From: an uncultured Pseudanabaenaceae cyanobacterium
GTDB taxonomy: Bacteria; Cyanobacteriota; Cyanobacteriia; PCC-9006; JAAUQQ01
Reading direction: 5' to 3'
DNA: 9,523 bases
NCBI GenBank assembly: GCA_938015405.1
Contig: CALLPZ010000304.1
Coordinates: 1-9,523, forward strand
A model generated the notes under the pieces. It worked only from the letters and a program-made list of their open reading frames with translations, was not told the origin of the DNA and searched no databases. Below are positions 1 through 5,557 of the stretch, piece after piece (the first letter of the stretch is position 1; every line of letters begins with the position of its first letter). The position numbers were made by a program, and so were the translations under genes.

Positions 1-73
1 TGGCTCCAAAGAGTGGCAATAGCAAAAGCTTCAGAAAGACGGCAACCCCGGCAATGGCATAAATCAACTTCAT
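1..73 (-). CDS. Start of MrpB-like subunit (partial, runs off left edge)
   Basis: Only the first 24 codons are present. They read a short Met-Lys start followed by an almost unbroken hydrophobic stretch (IAGVAVFLKLLLLPLFG), that is, a first transmembrane helix. The ATG at 71-73 overlaps the TGA stop (70-72) of the upstream subunit in the ATGA manner used all along this operon, so the start is well supported. In the cyanobacterial gene order as I recall it, an MrpB/MnhB-type subunit follows the short MrpA-like subunit, and the sequence is compatible with that. Assignment to MrpB rests on position and hydrophobicity, not on a diagnostic motif, because the rest of the gene is outside the window. 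Confidence 0.7.
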   Translation of the reverse strand, partial: MKLIYAIAGVAVFLKLLLLPLFGA

Positions 74-768
74 GGCGACTCCTGAGCTGCATGGGAAAGG
101 GATGGCTGAGCCGAGGAAGAACTGGCGCTAGCAGCTGAAGATTGAGCTAAATCTAGGTAATCCACTTCGGCCAAGCTGGGAGGTAAGCGATCGCTCAAAA
201 TCTCATATAAACGCTTTACCCGAGTTTGGAGATGATAAGAACCTGCCTGCCCCTGCAATGCCTCTGAACCATCCTTGATTTCAGAGATTGGCAAGACCGC
301 ACTATGAATCCGTTTCTCTTGCAGAGCCATTTCTAGGGATTCAACGCTGGGATAGGTCAGCACCTCCAAGCGTAGATGCTCAGGCTTTAGGGCTTGGGTT
401 AAAGCTGCCATCAAGGTGTCGTTAAGACCGACGGACTCTGGCTCTAGGATAGTTGCGTCAGCACTAATATTGGAGTCTGAATCTACTTCGACTACCGTTT
501 CAAGTACAGTTGGCTGGACCCAACCCAACCGCATTTCCATGGAGGAGCGCACGGCCACAGCGTAAAGCGTGATTGACAGCATTGTGCCCACCAGCGCTTC
601 GGTCAATGCCACATCTGCAGCTCCAAAGAGGGCATAGACTAGGGCCGCGATAGCCCCCAAAATCCCCCGCATCACTAAGGCTTGATAGGGATTAACTTGT
701 AGCACCAACATGACTGCTGTTAAAGGCAGCAGCGCTGTAATGGCAAGCAGGTAAACATCATCCGTCAT
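70..768 (-). CDS. Short MrpA-like subunit (DUF4040/MbhD domain) with long soluble C-terminal tail
   Basis: This 232-residue protein has about three transmembrane helices in residues 6-75. The central segment around residues 34-75 contains RGILGAI and FGAADVALTEALVGT, the signature of the DUF4040/MbhD-type domain found at the C-terminus of full-length MrpA and in hydrogenase-linked Mbh complexes. It lacks the roughly 500-residue NuoL-like antiporter domain of a classical MrpA. It is therefore the reduced MrpA typical, as I recall, of cyanobacterial mrp operons. Residues 80-232 are hydrophilic: an acidic linker (about 90-118), an alpha/beta-looking stretch (about 118-205) and a Ser/Ala-rich end. 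I recognise no family for that tail. The gene overlaps mrpG by 11 bases and the next gene by 4, so it is a genuine operon member. Its likely role is as a scaffold or proton-path subunit of the Mrp complex in the cytoplasmic membrane. Confidence 0.85.
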   Translation of the reverse strand: MTDDVYLLAITALLPLTAVMLVLQVNPYQALVMRGILGAIAALVYALFGAADVALTEALVGTMLSITLYAVAVRSSMEMRLGWVQPTVLETVVEVDSDSNISADATILEPESVGLNDTLMAALTQALKPEHLRLEVLTYPSVESLEMALQEKRIHSAVLPISEIKDGSEALQGQAGSYHLQTRVKRLYEILSDRLPPSLAEVDYLDLAQSSAASASSSSAQPSLSHAAQESP

Positions 769-1162
769 GGGACATCTCCCCAGGCTTGCTAGATTGGCTA
801 GAGTTTGGGGTCAGTAACTTGCCATAGCTGGCCGTAACCGTTCTACCCGACGAATCTGTTCCGCCCGCCGAGCAGTAGGCCAGTACATAGCCCAGCACTG
901 TATTCCAAATCGCGAGGGAGATCAGTGCCAGGACCAACAAAGGCCATTCGCGGGGGATCTTGAGTAGCAGACCCACGATAATCAGCATGGAGCCGAGGGT
1001 GTCCGATACGGATAGGCCGTGAAGCTTGTAGAGCACTGAGCGATCGCCCAGCAATGGCCAGGTGCCCCAGAGCCAAAACCAAAGCCCGATGCCGATACAG
1101 CCATAGCTCAGGCCAGTCATCATCAAGGGCATAGCCCCAGGCATTACAGCGAATAAGTTCAT
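758..1162 (-). CDS. mrpG: Mrp Na+/H+ antiporter subunit G
   Basis: A 134-residue protein of the MrpG/MnhG/PhaG family, one of the small membrane subunits of the multi-subunit monovalent cation/proton antiporter. Three transmembrane helices are visible at about residues 12-35, 52-68 and 73-97. Between the first two lies LGDRSVLYKLHGLSVSDTLG (about 38-57), which matches the family pattern of an L-D/R-x-x-Y-x-x-LH motif followed by an S/A-D-T-LG motif. The Ser/Thr-rich C-terminus (about 98-134) is hydrophilic and variable. The ATG at 1162 overlaps the mrpF stop as ATGA, which fixes the start. The 3' end overlaps the next gene by 11 bases. It is needed for complex assembly in characterised Mrp systems; no independent catalytic function is known to me. 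Confidence 0.9.
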   Translation of the reverse strand: MNLFAVMPGAMPLMMTGLSYGCIGIGLWFWLWGTWPLLGDRSVLYKLHGLSVSDTLGSMLIIVGLLLKIPREWPLLVLALISLAIWNTVLGYVLAYCSAGGTDSSGRTVTASYGKLLTPNSSQSSKPGEMSHDG

Positions 1163-1422
1163 GATTGATTCACCCGTCGCAAAATGTGAGCCAATAGCAT
1201 CAACGAAGCATTACCCAGGCTCAGAATCAGTACCCCCACCAAACCGATCATCCAGTCGTCTCTTAGAACTGAAATGACCAAAATCATCAAAGAGGTTTTG
1301 GTGGCGATGCTGGCAAAGGCCAACATCCGCTGCCAGACATTCTCCTCTTGAGCCGACTCATAAATGGGAATCAGCAAAATCCCAATCATGACCAAAAGCA
1401 CCCCATTCATAGCTCCGTTCAT
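1159..1422 (-). CDS. mrpF: Mrp Na+/H+ antiporter subunit F
   Basis: An 87-residue, three-helix membrane protein (helices about residues 6-21, 34-52 and 57-80) of the MrpF/MnhF/PhaF family. Its size matches the usual 85-95 residues. Family features visible include a first helix ending in a Pro-containing turn, the RMLAFASIATKT segment leading into helix 2, and an Asp-Asp loop (55-56) before helix 3. The start ATG at 1420-1422 overlaps the mrpE stop (TGA 1419-1421). The stop in turn overlaps the mrpG start, so it sits in a translationally coupled chain. It is a small accessory subunit of the Mrp complex in the cytoplasmic membrane. Confidence 0.9.
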   Translation of the reverse strand: MNGAMNGVLLVMIGILLIPIYESAQEENVWQRMLAFASIATKTSLMILVISVLRDDWMIGLVGVLILSLGNASLMLLAHILRRVNQS

Positions 1423-1811
1423 GATTCTCCTCGGCGGCGAATGCGATGGACTTCAAACCAGCCATCGTCCCGACAGTTCAAGACAATGGTTTTTGGGGTG
1501 AAGGTAATGATGAAAATATCCAAGAAGATCAGCCCTGGCGATCGCTGAGGCTTGACCCGCTCCAGCACCACATCCTCACCCCGATGGGGCTTAAGCATAA
1601 TTTCCACTGCCTCCCAATAGGCTTGGGGAATGGCGATCGCCACTTCCCACAGTGCCCGCAGCCAATCCTTGAGCTTGGGGGGAACCAGACTGCCACTGCT
1701 AGGCAGCAATAACGCCACGGCCAGACCAATGGCAATATTGGCCCAACTGCTATCGGCGGTGAGTAAGAACCAAACCGTTAGGCGTAAAACAATATCTAGG
1801 ATTCGAATCAT
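1419..1811 (-). CDS. mrpE: Mrp Na+/H+ antiporter subunit E
   Basis: A 130-residue MrpE/MnhE/PhaE-family subunit. Residues 1-38 form one or two membrane helices with the family-like LTADSSWANIAIGLAVALLLP segment. The C-terminal half is a small soluble domain with FIITFTPKTIVLN (about 100-112) followed by WFEVHRI (118-124), the usual MrpE 'T-L-T-P-G-T' region and His-containing end. An upstream TTG at 1826 could extend the frame by five codons. I choose the ATG at 1809-1811 because it overlaps the mrpD stop (TGA 1808-1810) as ATGA, the pattern seen at almost every junction here, and a purine-rich GGATGG lies about 8 bases upstream. It is an accessory subunit of the antiporter complex. Confidence 0.9.
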   Translation of the reverse strand: MIRILDIVLRLTVWFLLTADSSWANIAIGLAVALLLPSSGSLVPPKLKDWLRALWEVAIAIPQAYWEAVEIMLKPHRGEDVVLERVKPQRSPGLIFLDIFIITFTPKTIVLNCRDDGWFEVHRIRRRGES

Positions 1812-3268
1812 GCCAGCACCATCCAAAACAGCAGGGTTAGCATCAGGCTCATGGTGCCAATCAGGTTGTCAAATTGCTCCATCATTCGCGGCAACTTCAG
1901 GGGCACTCGTCGAATCACCAGCCAGTACAGTAGCCAGCCAGCGCCTAAAGTCAGTATCGCTTTGGCCATAGACTTGAGGCTATAGGCCTCTAGATAGAAA
2001 CCATTGGCCAGTACTAGTCCGCCCAGCAAAACTCCCATGGCAATCCAGAAGCCTGGATTGTTAATGGGTTTGGCATTAGCATCCTGTTTGCCATGGGGCA
2101 AAAAGATGAACTTAGCAAAGGAAATTGCAGTGCCCAAAGCTGCCACATTCATGCCAATCACTTGCCAGGGCTGGATGGTCTTGAGGGTTAATGTCTTGGC
2201 ACCGAAGCCTGCCAGTAGCGGTAAGCCTGAGATGGAGAGGGCTGCGATCGCCAAAGCCCCCCACAACGCCCAAGAGATAGGTTGCTTTTGCAACACCTTG
2301 AAATTGCGATCTGGTAACTGCCCCGCCCCCAAAAACAACGCCGACTTCACCAGTCCATGGGTCAAGGCATAGAAGCCTCCCACGGCTGGAGCGGCTAAAA
2401 CAAAGCCCAACTGCGACACCGTATGGAAGGCCAACATTCGCTTGGCATCTTTCTCAAACATGGCATAGCTCACCCCCAGCAGTGCCGTGCCCATACCCAA
2501 AACTCCCAACAGCGGCTGGAGTTCGGGAAACAGCAACGCACAGCGCACCAGGGGAAACACCCCAGTTTTAACGACAACCCCAGACATCATGGCGGAGACT
2601 GGCGTCTCGGCTTGGGAATGGGTTAGGGGTAGCCACAGCCCGGAAACAAAGATGCCACCTTTGGTCAGCAGCCCCAAGCTCATCAGTGCAACAGCTTCGG
2701 GAGGAGCCTGCTCCAGCCCCGTAAATGCAAAGGTGCCACTGGCCTGATAGAGCAGCACCGCCCCCATTAGGTAGAACAGCATGGCCGTGTTGCTGACGAA
2801 TAGGTAGCGTAGGCCGACCCAGATGGCGCGATCGCTCCTGGCATAGCTAATCAGCAAGAACGAGGCAACCCCAATCACCTCCAGCGCCACATAGAGACTG
2901 ATAAAGTCAGCACAGATAAACACCGCATTGACACTGCCATGGAGAACCATGGTCTGGGCATAGAAGAACCCACCCTTGTTGCTCGTCCAACAGTAGGCCA
3001 GCACCGCCGCCGTCACCACTGCATTGGTCAGCACAAAGTAGCCGCTCAGGGCATCAACTTGCAGCGTCACGCCAAAGCTATCCACTAGCTGCATGGTTAG
3101 GGCAGTGCTTTGTCCAAGCAGCGGCAAGCTATAGCCCAGGGACAGCAACGCCATAACCAGCGCCAAAGGACGCGCCAGCTTGGGCAGCAGATAAATGCTA
3201 AAGCCAATCAAAAATGGCAGAGCAATCCAAATGAGGGTCGTCGTTTCCAGAGATATCACAGCACTCAC
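1808..3268 (-). CDS. mrpD: Mrp Na+/H+ antiporter subunit D (NuoL/M/N-like)
   Basis: A 486-residue, almost entirely hydrophobic protein with about 14 predicted helices. It belongs to the proton-translocating NuoL/M/N-MrpA/D family and is close to the usual MrpD length (about 490). The ion-path residues expected for the family are visible: Glu130 in SLYVALE, Lys203 in LLTKGG, His217 in LPLTHSQA, and Lys234 in VVVKTGVFPL. The start is a GTG at 3266-3268 overlapping the mrpC stop (TGA 3265-3267). No in-frame ATG gives a plausible N-terminus, so the GTG is well supported. This is the only antiporter-type subunit in the cluster and is presumably its core proton/cation channel. It could be annotated as an NdhD homologue, as such cyanobacterial genes often are (for example ndhD5/ndhD6), but the flanking mrpC, E, F and G make the Mrp role clear. 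Confidence 0.93.
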   Translation of the reverse strand: MSAVISLETTTLIWIALPFLIGFSIYLLPKLARPLALVMALLSLGYSLPLLGQSTALTMQLVDSFGVTLQVDALSGYFVLTNAVVTAAVLAYCWTSNKGGFFYAQTMVLHGSVNAVFICADFISLYVALEVIGVASFLLISYARSDRAIWVGLRYLFVSNTAMLFYLMGAVLLYQASGTFAFTGLEQAPPEAVALMSLGLLTKGGIFVSGLWLPLTHSQAETPVSAMMSGVVVKTGVFPLVRCALLFPELQPLLGVLGMGTALLGVSYAMFEKDAKRMLAFHTVSQLGFVLAAPAVGGFYALTHGLVKSALFLGAGQLPDRNFKVLQKQPISWALWGALAIAALSISGLPLLAGFGAKTLTLKTIQPWQVIGMNVAALGTAISFAKFIFLPHGKQDANAKPINNPGFWIAMGVLLGGLVLANGFYLEAYSLKSMAKAILTLGAGWLLYWLVIRRVPLKLPRMMEQFDNLIGTMSLMLTLLFWMVLA

Positions 3269-3609
3269 TGGCTATAGGTCTTCTCAATCTCGCGGCTTTC
3301 CAGAGTCGGGTTATCCCGAGAGAGTTTCATTACGCCCACCAGCATTAGCGCCTGGATGGAGAAACCAATCACGATCGCCGTCAAAATCACGGCTTGGGGA
3401 ACTGGATCGGCATAGTCCACAGCCCGTTCGGAGTTCTCCAGAATGGGCGTGAAAAATCCCCCCCGAGCCGCAATCAGCACATAAAGGGCAATGACTCCCG
3501 TGCTCATTACATCCATGGACAGGATTTTCATTATCAAATTCTGCTTGAAAATGATGCCGAAAAATCCACAGAAGATCGTGGCAAAGACTAAGGCTTGGAG
3601 GATTAGCAT
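3265..3609 (-). CDS. mrpC: Mrp Na+/H+ antiporter subunit C (NuoK-like)
   Basis: A 114-residue member of the NuoK/MrpC/MnhC family with three transmembrane helices (about residues 2-21, 27-48 and 70-94). The stretch DPVPQAVILTAIVIG (68-82) is the characteristic MrpC segment before the third helix. The hydrophilic C-terminus (95-114) ends at the mrpD start. The ATG at 3607-3609 is the first possible start, because an in-frame TGA lies only one codon upstream (3613-3615). A weak GGAA about 10 bases before the ATG may serve for ribosome binding. It is the first gene of the operon in the direction of transcription; no other cation-antiporter gene lies upstream of it in this window. Confidence 0.92.
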   Translation of the reverse strand: MLILQALVFATIFCGFFGIIFKQNLIMKILSMDVMSTGVIALYVLIAARGGFFTPILENSERAVDYADPVPQAVILTAIVIGFSIQALMLVGVMKLSRDNPTLESREIEKTYSQ

Positions 3610-3727
3610 GGTTCAATTTCCATCGGAATTTTCCCCTACCGACTTCGCTAGGAGGCTGACAATGGCTGGGGTCAATAAAGCCTGCTTGATTAACTTGAGT
3701 TTGACCTCCAAACAGCCGACCTCTTTC

Positions 3728-3823
3728 CCTAGCCCTTACTCCTTTAGGAGTAAGGGAACCTGATGCAAAACCAAGGCTTTCAGCTTTGGATTGGTTCCCC
3801 GCGACCTTAGGAGAGGGGCTAGG
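3728..3823. repeat. Nested inverted-repeat element upstream of mrpC
   Basis: A layered set of inverted repeats lies in the 275-base gap (3610-3884) before mrpC. An outer 8-bp pair, CCTAGCCC (3728-3735) and GGGCTAGG (3816-3823), encloses a perfect 10-bp hairpin, CCCTTACTCC (3733-3742), TTTA loop, GGAGTAAGGG (3747-3756). A third pair is GGGAACC (3754-3760) with GGTTCCC (3793-3799). TTAGGAG occurs twice (3744-3750 and 3807-3813). The pairs share bases, so not all can form at once. No U-run follows on either strand, which argues against an intrinsic terminator. It resembles the intergenic palindromic repeats scattered in many cyanobacterial genomes, or a structured leader of the mrp transcript. 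I see no gene and no convincing promoter in the rest of the gap. Confidence 0.6.
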
Positions 3824-3884
3824 CTTCGCCCTGCGTAGGACGAATGAGGAGAGGATGTATTGCCTCTTGTCGAACTCAGGTTAA

Positions 3885-4100
3885 TTAGGATTTAAGGCGG
3901 CGTGCTTGGAGCTGAAGACCCCCGAGGGTTAGCAAGCCTAGGCTAATTTGGGCTTCGCTAGGGGCAACGGCTAGACCCCAAAGGGCTGCGAGGCTGGAGG
4001 CGCAGTAGAACGCCAAGCCATAGATCTCGTCAATGAGGTGGAGGTGGCGGGCGATGGCAATACCGGCGATCGCCAGGCCAAATAAAATAAACCAAAGCAT
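3885..4100 (-). CDS. Small hydrophobic membrane protein, unknown function
   Basis: A 71-residue protein with two or three hydrophobic segments (about residues 2-18, 26-46 and 52-64) and a basic C-terminus (ARRLKS). A short charged loop with His-Leu-Ile-Asp-Glu lies between the first two segments. I do not recognise the family. The frame can be extended to a TTG at 4130 (81 residues). I prefer the ATG at 4098-4100 because it opens directly into the first helix, though neither start has a strong ribosome-binding site. A HIP1 octamer lies inside the gene. It is on the same strand as the mrp operon and 275 bases upstream of mrpC, so a link to that operon is possible, but the structured element between them makes co-transcription uncertain. 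Reality of the gene is supported by coherent helix spacing, not by homology. Confidence 0.55.
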   Translation of the reverse strand: MLWFILFGLAIAGIAIARHLHLIDEIYGLAFYCASSLAALWGLAVAPSEAQISLGLLTLGGLQLQARRLKS

Positions 4101-4145
4101 CACAGAAATTCCGTAGGGTGCTGAGATCAAGTAATGGATAGGGAT

Positions 4146-4164
4146 AGAGCCAGTAACAGGCTCT
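4146..4164. other. Small hairpin in the tetR / small-gene gap
   Basis: AGAGCC and GGCTCT form a perfect 6-bp stem with a 7-base loop. On the plus strand it is followed by TTGTCT, which is terminator-like but weak. It lies past the end of the minus-strand TetR gene and before the small membrane-protein gene. In that direction it is followed by TATCCC, not a U-run, so a terminator role for tetR is doubtful. The rest of the 240-base gap (4101-4340) holds no gene I can support. Confidence 0.3.
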
Positions 4165-4168
4165 TTGT

Positions 4169-4190
4169 CTCATAGGGTTTAATCTATGAG
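4169..4190. promoter_or_regulatory. 7-bp inverted repeat, possible operator for the small gene
   Basis: CTCATAG (4169-4175) and CTATGAG (4184-4190) are perfect inverted repeats with an 8-base AT-rich spacer. The site lies 69 bases upstream of the ATG of the small membrane-protein gene, a position where a transcription factor could bind. A 9-base match, GAGTCTATT, occurs both at the edge of this dyad (4188-4196) and in the tetR promoter region (4918-4926). It differs from the main palindrome beside tetR, so the same protein need not bind both. Chance occurrence cannot be excluded. Confidence 0.3.
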
Positions 4191-4340
4191 TCTATTGTTA
4201 TCCATTGATTTAACTCTAGCAATGGTCGCTCCATTTGTCTTTTGCTCAGGCCTTGAAAGTTTTCAATGATAAGGATAGGCAGGAGTTTTATTTGTGCTGG
4301 CTCTTGCCACGTCTTTATGTCTGGGTGAATGAGGTGAGGC

Positions 4341-4916
4341 TCACTTGAGTAGCAACCTTAGGGCGCGGCTGACATGGGCTGTCCAAGAGTCTGTCGGGGG
4401 AAAGATCAAGGAATAGAACATGATTCCGCTCATTGCATCGAAGATTAGCCCAGCATCAAGATCTGGATTAACTTCATTCCTTGCCTTGGCGCGTTCGAGC
4501 ACAGTGGCAAAAGATTGCCGTCGAGGTTGTAAGTACTTCTCCCAGTAGGTTTGCGCAAACTGAGGGTTGCTTGAGGCACTACTGATGATCATGGCGACAG
4601 CCTGCCGCCCCAGTGGGGTGAGGGTTATTTTTGCAGCGTTTTCAATAATTGCATCGATATCACTCCAAAGGCTTCCTGTATTCGGCAGGAAAATCTCCTC
4701 TCGCATACTCTCAATTGCATCTGCAACGAGTTCATATTTGTTGCTGTAACGGCGATAGATCGTTGTTTTCCCGACCCCAGCGCGAGCCGAAATCTTCTCA
4801 ATACTCATGGCTTCAAAGCCGACTTCTGAGAGCAGCTCCACGGTGGCTTTCAGGATGGCCTGGTGAGATGCGGCACTACGAGGTCTGCCGGGTGACTTTT
4901 TTCGGACGTTATCCAT
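4341..4916 (-). CDS. TetR/AcrR-family transcriptional repressor
   Basis: A 191-residue one-component regulator of the usual TetR length. The N-terminus starts with a basic arm containing SPGRPRS (8-14). It is followed by the three-helix DNA-binding domain (about 16-62), with a helix-turn-helix ending in ARAGVGKTTIYRRYSNKYEL (44-63), a textbook TetR signature. The C-terminal ligand-binding/dimerisation domain (about 75-191), with the YWEKYLQPRR and FDAMSGIMFYSLIF stretches, looks like the TetR_C_11 type; that assignment is from memory. It is divergent from the Coq4-like gene across a 48-base gap holding a near-perfect palindrome, so it probably represses itself and that gene until a ligand is bound. 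The ligand cannot be read from the sequence. The ATG at 4916 is the only reasonable start, and a CATAAT hexamer close upstream could be a -10 element. Confidence 0.93.
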   Translation of the reverse strand: MDNVRKKSPGRPRSAASHQAILKATVELLSEVGFEAMSIEKISARAGVGKTTIYRRYSNKYELVADAIESMREEIFLPNTGSLWSDIDAIIENAAKITLTPLGRQAVAMIISSASSNPQFAQTYWEKYLQPRRQSFATVLERAKARNEVNPDLDAGLIFDAMSGIMFYSLIFPPTDSWTAHVSRALRLLLK

Positions 4917-4929
4917 GGAGTCTATTATG

Positions 4930-4957
4930 AATTACGATACGAACTAGTATTGTAATT
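4930..4957. promoter_or_regulatory. Candidate TetR operator between tetR and coq4-like gene
   Basis: AATTACGATAC (4930-4940) and GTATTGTAATT (4947-4957) are inverted repeats with 10 of 11 positions paired around a 6-base spacer. That is the size and symmetry expected for a TetR-family dimer site. It fills the middle of the 48-base gap between the divergent start codons and would overlap both promoters, including a CATAAT -10-like hexamer for the repressor gene. The sequence shows the palindrome directly. Binding by the adjacent repressor is inferred from position and from how divergent TetR pairs usually work. Confidence 0.65.
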
Positions 4958-4964
4958 ATGAAAA

Positions 4965-5453
4965 ATGAAGAAAAAGCCTAGCTACATGGAGAAAAATAGT
5001 ACTCAGACGCTGCAAGAAGGGTTGGATGAGTACTATCAATTCAATCCACATGTGACTGACCCAGCAACCCAGCCTTCAGACTTCGGGAGAATATTGCGAG
5101 CCCATGATGTTGGCCATGTGATTTATAGCTGTGATACCGGAATGCACGATGAACTCAAGATCCTGCCCTTATTCTGGTGGACGAGTGAATGTACATTTCA
5201 GACGTATCTGAAAATGAAAAACTCTCCTGCTGTTGATGTCATGTATGAGGACATGATTCAAGAGAAGGGATCACTCTGGCTGTACGGCACTATTTTGAAG
5301 GTTCTGCCTGGAGTACTTGTAGAACTGATTCCAATTTGGTTCAAAACTAGAAATCGCCGAAAACTACTGCCATTTCTTGAGTTTGAACCACTGCTGCACC
5401 GTTCTCTCTTGGATATTCGAGAGGAATTTGAGCTACTGCCTCTCATTCGTTGA
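4965..5453 (+). CDS. Coq4-like (ubiquinone biosynthesis COQ4 family) protein
   Basis: A 162-residue soluble protein. Residues 47-63 read HDVGH, eleven residues, then Glu: exactly the HDxxH-x11-E metal-binding motif of the COQ4 family (His47, Asp48, His51, Glu63). The LLDIREEFELLPL end (148-160) resembles the family's C-terminal 'LR-x-x-W-G-I-x-P' segment. COQ4 takes part in ubiquinone assembly, and recent work attributes to it oxidative decarboxylation of the ring. Cyanobacteria make plastoquinone rather than ubiquinone, so the substrate here is probably another isoprenoid or quinone. I recall that a Nostoc Coq4 homologue was crystallised with a geranylgeranyl phosphate. The protein is shorter than mitochondrial COQ4, near the catalytic core. 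An alternative start is Met8 (ATG 4986), preceded by a purine-rich stretch; the first ATG has no clear ribosome-binding site. It is divergent from tetR and probably controlled by it. Confidence 0.75.
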   Translation: MKKKPSYMEKNSTQTLQEGLDEYYQFNPHVTDPATQPSDFGRILRAHDVGHVIYSCDTGMHDELKILPLFWWTSECTFQTYLKMKNSPAVDVMYEDMIQEKGSLWLYGTILKVLPGVLVELIPIWFKTRNRRKLLPFLEFEPLLHRSLLDIREEFELLPLIR

Positions 5454-5557
5454 GGCTTCTGTTCGCTATCCCTGCACAGTGATGCTGCAACAGTCTCAAA
5501 AGGCGACTCTGGTTGGGGACAGGCTCGCTTGAATACGTTGTGAGCTAGTTGCCATCT

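Noticed and set aside
1826..1826. TTG start extending mrpE by five codons
   Set aside because: The ATG at 1809-1811 gives the 4-base ATGA overlap seen at most junctions of the operon and a normal MrpE N-terminus.
1630..2747. Plus-strand open frames opposite mrpE and mrpD
   Set aside because: They are antisense to strongly recognisable membrane-subunit genes and have low-complexity, non-family-like translations.
3603..3623. Six-codon upstream frame overlapping the mrpC start
   Set aside because: A short ATG...TAA frame spans the mrpC ATG, but it is too short to distinguish from chance and no attenuation pattern is seen.
3733..3756. Strong hairpin as a Rho-independent terminator
   Set aside because: No U-run follows on either strand (AACCTG on plus, CTAGGG on minus).
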